Positions 60,417 to 64,000 of a stretch of DNA of 64,000 bases are shown piece after piece; positions within the stretch are counted from its first letter, which is position 1, and each line of letters begins with the position of its first letter. A program made the translations under genes and the position numbers. Below the pieces are notes generated by a model that was not told the origin of the DNA, did no database searches, and saw nothing but the letters and a program-made list of their open reading frames with translations. The DNA is from Acinetobacter defluvii (lineage in GTDB: Bacteria > Pseudomonadota > Gammaproteobacteria > Pseudomonadales > Moraxellaceae), in NCBI RefSeq assembly GCF_001704615.3, contig NZ_CP029389.2:12886-76885 (forward strand). The letters run 5' to 3'.

Positions 60417-62011
60417 TATTCATCATCCTCTAAATTTTCTTCGCCCTCATCTACTGGGGGCGGTAATCCATTTTCAGCACTTTGCGCTGCTTTTTCTTCA
60501 GCAATTGATTGTTTTAACCCGCCCCCAATCGTTTCAGCCTGGTCATCATCTAAGCCTAAAAATTCAGTAAGAAGTATCCTATTTGATTGATCATCGAGTT
60601 TTAATTCTTTCAATGCCATTAAACTTTGAGTAGTTAGTATCAATGTATTAGAGCGTGTATTTTTATTGTCTAATGCTTCGGTAGCAGCGGCACTAATATC
60701 GCTATAGAACTCGATTTTAAAAGGTAGATCGGAACGCTCAAAAATTTTCCCTGTTTTATAGGCAAAGTGCAATAAAATTAGATCAATCAAAGGCTCTGTT
60801 ATCGCTTGTCGAATCAATGCTGAACGCTGCATAACTTGCGCTGACGTATGGAATGCTGCACCATCACCAAGCCCGCCCGCTAACATATCAGCCCATCCCA
60901 CAAGCGAAATATCCAGACCAAGCGAACCCATTGCGCGGCGCATGTGGGTCATCACTAATTCCATTGATAAAGGTGCGGTACGCTGTGCAATATCACCTAA
61001 TGGATTTACAACTTGTTTTTCCCCCCACTGTGGTAAAACAACAGTATTTATTCCCCAAATAGGATCGCCACCTTTTAAAGCATCTTTAGTTTTTTCATGA
61101 TGAGTTAAAATAGCTTTAATCAAGCTCTCTTTGTATATTTTTCGATTTTCAGGTGGCATGTTTGACACATCAATTGTCATAAACATGCTTTTCACACTGT
61201 CTGCAATTTGTTGGCTATTCAATGCAGCAAACATCAATTGCATTTGTTCCCATGCATTTTCAACATTTTGCAGAAATGAGCCGCCGACTGGACTTGGGAT
61301 GATTGGGATCTGATCAATTTCATTGGTTTGGAGCATCCGACCATGTAAAACTTGATTTAAGCTGTACTGTGGTACTGGAACAATACGTTGCATTTTCATT
61401 CGTATCATTTGCGCCGTTGTAAGCTTTGTAATCCCTTTATTTTCAAACTCGTTTTGTTCTAAAAGATGAAATCCAACGGTTTTCCCTGCGCGTTCATACG
61501 CTTGAATACACGGCGGTTCAACATATTCATCACAAATTACATGTGTAACCCCAAAACCACGCGTTCCGTAAATACGTGCGTATGAGTCACCGTATGTAAT
61601 ACCATTTCGAGCTAAAGCAAAAATAAAATTATTAATCAAATTCTGTAAATACTTACTTTCTTTTTCGACAAGTTTGCGTAATTCTTTTGCCCTTGAGCCA
61701 TCATTACGCAAATGATCAGCGGGTTTAATAAACACGACTTCGCCGCGTGTTTCATGTCCACCTAATGCAGCAGTTACAAGTAAGTTTAATGCAGCATCAA
61801 TAGTCGGATCTTGTTGCATACGTTTATAGCTTGTATAAATCGTCTTTCGATCTCGCCGCTGCAAATCCTTATGGTAATACGTGCCTAATGAATAGGGCGC
61901 AAAGTTCTCATAGGTTTGATTAATTTCTGATAGCTTTGGTTGAGAATTTATTTTTTGTTCAATTCTCCCCTCTGCAAAGATATTGCTTAAAAAATTCCCA
62001 ACACGACTCAT
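60416..62011 (-). CDS. Portal protein
   Basis: The 531-residue protein shows portal features: RRDRKTIYTSYKRMQQDPTI near the start, then LINNFIFALARNGITYGDSY, then a long helical crown region, and a GGGLKQSIAEE-type C-terminus with acidic tail. The portal forms the dodecameric ring through which TerL pumps DNA. Its late box lies ~60-78 bp upstream, followed by a palindrome AGTTATAACT inside a GAATG/CATTC stem. Confidence 0.85.
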   Translation of the reverse strand: MSRVGNFLSNIFAEGRIEQKINSQPKLSEINQTYENFAPYSLGTYYHKDLQRRDRKTIYTSYKRMQQDPTIDAALNLLVTAALGGHETRGEVVFIKPADHLRNDGSRAKELRKLVEKESKYLQNLINNFIFALARNGITYGDSYARIYGTRGFGVTHVICDEYVEPPCIQAYERAGKTVGFHLLEQNEFENKGITKLTTAQMIRMKMQRIVPVPQYSLNQVLHGRMLQTNEIDQIPIIPSPVGGSFLQNVENAWEQMQLMFAALNSQQIADSVKSMFMTIDVSNMPPENRKIYKESLIKAILTHHEKTKDALKGGDPIWGINTVVLPQWGEKQVVNPLGDIAQRTAPLSMELVMTHMRRAMGSLGLDISLVGWADMLAGGLGDGAAFHTSAQVMQRSALIRQAITEPLIDLILLHFAYKTGKIFERSDLPFKIEFYSDISAAATEALDNKNTRSNTLILTTQSLMALKELKLDDQSNRILLTEFLGLDDDQAETIGGGLKQSIAEEKAAQSAENGLPPPVDEGEENLEDDE

Positions 62012-62070
62012 TTTTTAGCCTGAATGCATAGTTATAACTACATTCATTTTTCAGTTTTGAGAAAATATGA

Positions 62071-62090
62071 TTTCTTGATATTCCTAAATT
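62071..62090 (-). promoter_or_regulatory. Late box 10 (before portal)
   Basis: The minus strand reads AATTTAGGAATATCAAGAAA, a near-exact match to the common form of the box. Confidence 0.6.
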
Positions 62091-62098
62091 TCAGCCAC

Positions 62099-62120
62099 AA
62101 AAAATCCCCATTTTAGGGGC
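62099..62120 (-). terminator. Terminator after the Arc-like gene
   Basis: CCCCTAAAATGGGG followed by six T lies downstream of the Arc-like gene on the minus strand. The stem is short. Confidence 0.55.
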
Positions 62121-62138
62121 TTGGAATTAAAGATCCGA

Positions 62139-62378
62139 TTATTTTTTAGATATTTTGATTTCACAATCATTCTTAGCCAATCTTTCTGCCAATACAGCTA
62201 AAAGTATGTCCGTTTCTACATGCTCGACTCCCGTGCAAGTGGTTTTAAAACTCTTTTCTAATCGGTGAATAATTTCAGCATTCATAGATCTATTATGTTC
62301 TTTACCTGATTCAATTATTTTATCTTTAAGGTTTTGCGTCATACGCATTTTATACTCTACATTTGCTAAATTACCCAT
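62139..62378 (-). CDS. Arc-like ribbon-helix-helix repressor
   Basis: The start MGNLANVEYKMRM has AAGGA upstream; the longer frame runs into an operator. The ribbon-helix-helix of Arc/MetJ type is clear: VEYKMRMTQNLKDKIIESG, then NRSMNAEIIHRLEKSF. A ~30-residue tail follows. It is flanked by operator I, and nine similar palindromes stand before other genes, so it may be the regulator that binds them. P22 Arc also controls an antirepressor. Confidence 0.8.
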   Translation of the reverse strand: MGNLANVEYKMRMTQNLKDKIIESGKEHNRSMNAEIIHRLEKSFKTTCTGVEHVETDILLAVLAERLAKNDCEIKISKK

Positions 62379-62410
62379 ATTTTTTCCTTGTAACCAATTA
62401 ATTCTAAAAT

Positions 62411-62447
62411 AAATCATATAATCATATTTATGAATATATGATTTAAA
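62411..62447. promoter_or_regulatory. TCATAAATATGA-type operator I
   Basis: AATCATATAATCATATTTAT and ATATATGATT flank the Arc-like gene's start, consistent with autoregulation. Confidence 0.55.
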
Positions 62448-63057
62448 CTGGTGGGCTTGTGTTGCCATGTGCGCCGATATGATAGTGAACGCTGTAAGGT
62501 GTACCGTTAATTACTGCACCTTGCGGGAAATATGCCATTGCCGCAAAATTACTTATACCCGACACACCTAGACCACCAGAAATCGTTTGACTACCATTTA
62601 AAGTATATTTACCGACTTGTAGCGTATCGCCTTGATGTGTCATATCCCCAGTGTGCTTGTAATTCCCTTCATGTGTTACATTGCCTTTTAAAATAATGTC
62701 TGGGGCTTCAATCAGTACCTTTTTTGCAAATAAATTAATATTATTTTTTGCGTAAAGCTCAATGTTTTCTTGACGAATACGGCGATAATCAACGACTGCA
62801 CCTGTCCCATGTGAACGATAAGCCCAAATTACAGGGCTATAGGGGTCGCCTTGATCAAAGAACACGTAACAGTCTGCACCCTCTAAAATTTCGCGTTCTG
62901 TATCTAAATCATCATCACCCACTGGATAAGCAAATGTTGCCGTAATACCATCTTGTATGCCATTGGTGATAGGCTCTACAGTAACCTTAGCAGTACGCTT
63001 TTCTGCGTTATAAGACAGTATCTTAGCGGGGTAAAACCCATGATATTGATTATTCAT
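62443..63057 (-). CDS. Baseplate spike (gpV-like) protein
   Basis: The start MNNQYHGFYPAKI overlaps the stop of the hub gene (ATGA). The N-terminal ~90 residues form an OB-fold like that of P2 gpV (RTAKVTVEPITNGIQDGI, then YVFFDQGDPYSPVIW). A repetitive beta-helix region (KGNVTHEGNYKHTGDMTHQG) follows, then an apex with HYHIGAHGNTSPPV, whose HxH can bind iron. This is the cell-puncturing spike. Confidence 0.82.
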   Translation of the reverse strand: MNNQYHGFYPAKILSYNAEKRTAKVTVEPITNGIQDGITATFAYPVGDDDLDTEREILEGADCYVFFDQGDPYSPVIWAYRSHGTGAVVDYRRIRQENIELYAKNNINLFAKKVLIEAPDIILKGNVTHEGNYKHTGDMTHQGDTLQVGKYTLNGSQTISGGLGVSGISNFAAMAYFPQGAVINGTPYSVHYHIGAHGNTSPPV

Positions 63058-63953
63058 AGCTTCTCCACTTTTGCGATCCAAAGCTTTGTCGCTGTAACTT
63101 TTGAACCACCTAAAGCCCCAGTATCAATACGATGGGCTGCTGTTAAAACATAGTAACGATTGCTATCCACTTCAATTAAATCACCCGCCATTATTTCGGT
63201 ACTTAATGCCCGTTGTATCGTACCTTTACACACCAAAGCTGTAGATAGATTTTTTAAGCGGCGGGTATCTAAGTTTGGGTAATAACTCGCTATTTTCCCT
63301 GCTGAAATTTCCCCCTCAACTGTTTTACCGTCTTTATTAATCGTGATGTAATTTGGTACTTCATGCAAAAGCCCCGTACTATTATTTTTCCAACTGACAG
63401 ATGTTGCATCGAGTTTTAATTTTGGTTCAGCACTTTGCATCAAAGCAGATAAACGCCTAACCACAATTTTCCCATTGTTATCTGAATTAATCACGGCGGC
63501 TTCTTCAGCACATTTGCGCGCAATTTCATAAGTAGGCGTTTGCCCAAATGGACAGAAATAACGCATTAATGGCACATCTTCAGCAATTGTTAATTTTGTG
63601 CCGCTGGCTTTTAATGCTGCCCCGATACTTGTGTTTTCAATTGAAATTGCTTTAGCTAAAGGCTTAATAAGTTGCTCACAACCATTCAAAATAGCGATAA
63701 AAGCACCGATCACTACACGCTTTCCATCACGCACTATTCCAGTACGTTGAATATTGGCTTTGATGATCTTCATTTCAATATAGTTTTCACCAATGAAAAC
63801 TATTTCATCCTCTACCAATTGTGGCTCAATTTCTGTACTTAAAAGCACCTGAAATTCAAGCGACAAAGGAATTGGAACACTATCGGAACGTAATACAGCA
63901 CTGACCAATATGTTATAAGGCAGTACAGAACCGTCTTTTAAGACAATATGCAT
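63054..63953 (-). CDS. Baseplate hub (gpD-like) protein
   Basis: The 299-residue protein has the layout of contractile-tail hub proteins such as P2 gpD or T4 gp27. An early LSLEFQVLLSTEIEPQLVED strand pair is followed by AEDVPLMRYFCPFGQTPTYE and a C-terminal beta domain with EIMAGDLIEVDSNRYYVL. It precedes the gpV-like spike gene directly, as hub and spike genes often do. It completes the central baseplate. Confidence 0.7.
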   Translation of the reverse strand: MHIVLKDGSVLPYNILVSAVLRSDSVPIPLSLEFQVLLSTEIEPQLVEDEIVFIGENYIEMKIIKANIQRTGIVRDGKRVVIGAFIAILNGCEQLIKPLAKAISIENTSIGAALKASGTKLTIAEDVPLMRYFCPFGQTPTYEIARKCAEEAAVINSDNNGKIVVRRLSALMQSAEPKLKLDATSVSWKNNSTGLLHEVPNYITINKDGKTVEGEISAGKIASYYPNLDTRRLKNLSTALVCKGTIQRALSTEIMAGDLIEVDSNRYYVLTAAHRIDTGALGGSKVTATKLWIAKVEKL

Positions 63954-63962
63954 AATCGCCCT

Positions 63963-64000
63963 CTATGGCTTCACATAGTCAAAATCAATGGTAAAAACTT
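63963..64000 (-). CDS. C-terminus of an upstream gene, cut by the window edge
   Basis: The minus strand enters open and reads FTIDFDYVKP before TAG at 63963-63965. It is probably the 3' end of another late gene of the baseplate or tail operon. Too little is present to identify it. Confidence 0.35.
   Translation of the reverse strand, partial: VFTIDFDYVKP

Noticed and set aside
1..64000. tRNA or rRNA genes
   Set aside because: No cloverleaf or rRNA-like sequence was noticed by eye; a tRNA scan would settle this.

Overview
The window looks like part of a large phage-plasmid: a contractile-tailed (myovirus-type) temperate phage that lives in its host as a low-copy plasmid. The DNA is AT-rich. 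The plasmid side is a Rep_3-type initiator beside 22-bp iterons (about 30.4-31.8 kb) and a ParA-type partition module (38.5-39.6 kb). The phage side is portal, terminase, baseplate hub and spike, tail fibre, a tail protein with a lytic domain, holin-like proteins, lysozyme, repressors and an antirepressor. The Rep_3/iteron replicon and base composition suggest Acinetobacter or a relative. That host call is inference; no host chromosome is in the window. Both ends cut through late genes.

Layout. 0-7.5 kb (minus): glycine-rich tail fibre (cut by the left edge), a rearranged inactive-looking terminase paralogue, an intein-interrupted TerL, and three probable virion or maturation genes. 7.6-13.4 kb (minus): small accessory genes, including zinc ribbons and a PD-(D/E)XK-like protein. 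13.5-14.6 kb (plus): a promoter, a structured RNA resembling the C4 antisense RNA of P1, and a BRO-type antirepressor whose ribosome binding site the RNA could pair with. 14.7-18.3 kb: an exported pair of unknown proteins and a tail protein with a lysis domain. 18.5-21.2 kb: a possible small terminase, a tandem XRE regulator and a VRR-NUC nuclease. 21.5-22.8 kb: an IS3-family insertion. 23.3-30.3 kb: a tightly coupled minus-strand operon of unknown early genes. 30.4-36.3 kb: replication (Rep, iterons, O-like protein, DnaC-like loader) and a Cro-like gene. 36.4-41.1 kb (plus): CI-like repressor, ERF annealing protein, ParA and its partner, serine recombinase, NUDIX protein. 41.1-47.0 kb (minus): two proteins sharing a sheath-like N-terminal domain, then lysis and baseplate genes. 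47.3-59.6 kb: small genes, then DarB-, DdrB- and DarA-like antirestriction proteins. 59.7-64 kb: tail tube candidate, portal, Arc-like regulator, baseplate spike and hub.

Regulation is visible at several levels. Ten late units carry a box (AGGAATA, then an A-rich tract) about 55-75 bp before the start codon, usually followed by a hairpin next to the start. Two families of dispersed palindromes lie before early and plasmid genes: TATTC-N7-GAATA-type sites and TCATAAATATGA-type sites. The CI-like repressor lacks the residues needed for self-cleavage, which fits control by the antirepressor/C4-like module. The most unusual items are the circularly permuted, active-site-less terminase paralogue beside an intein-split TerL, the C4-like antisense RNA, and the shared late-promoter architecture.
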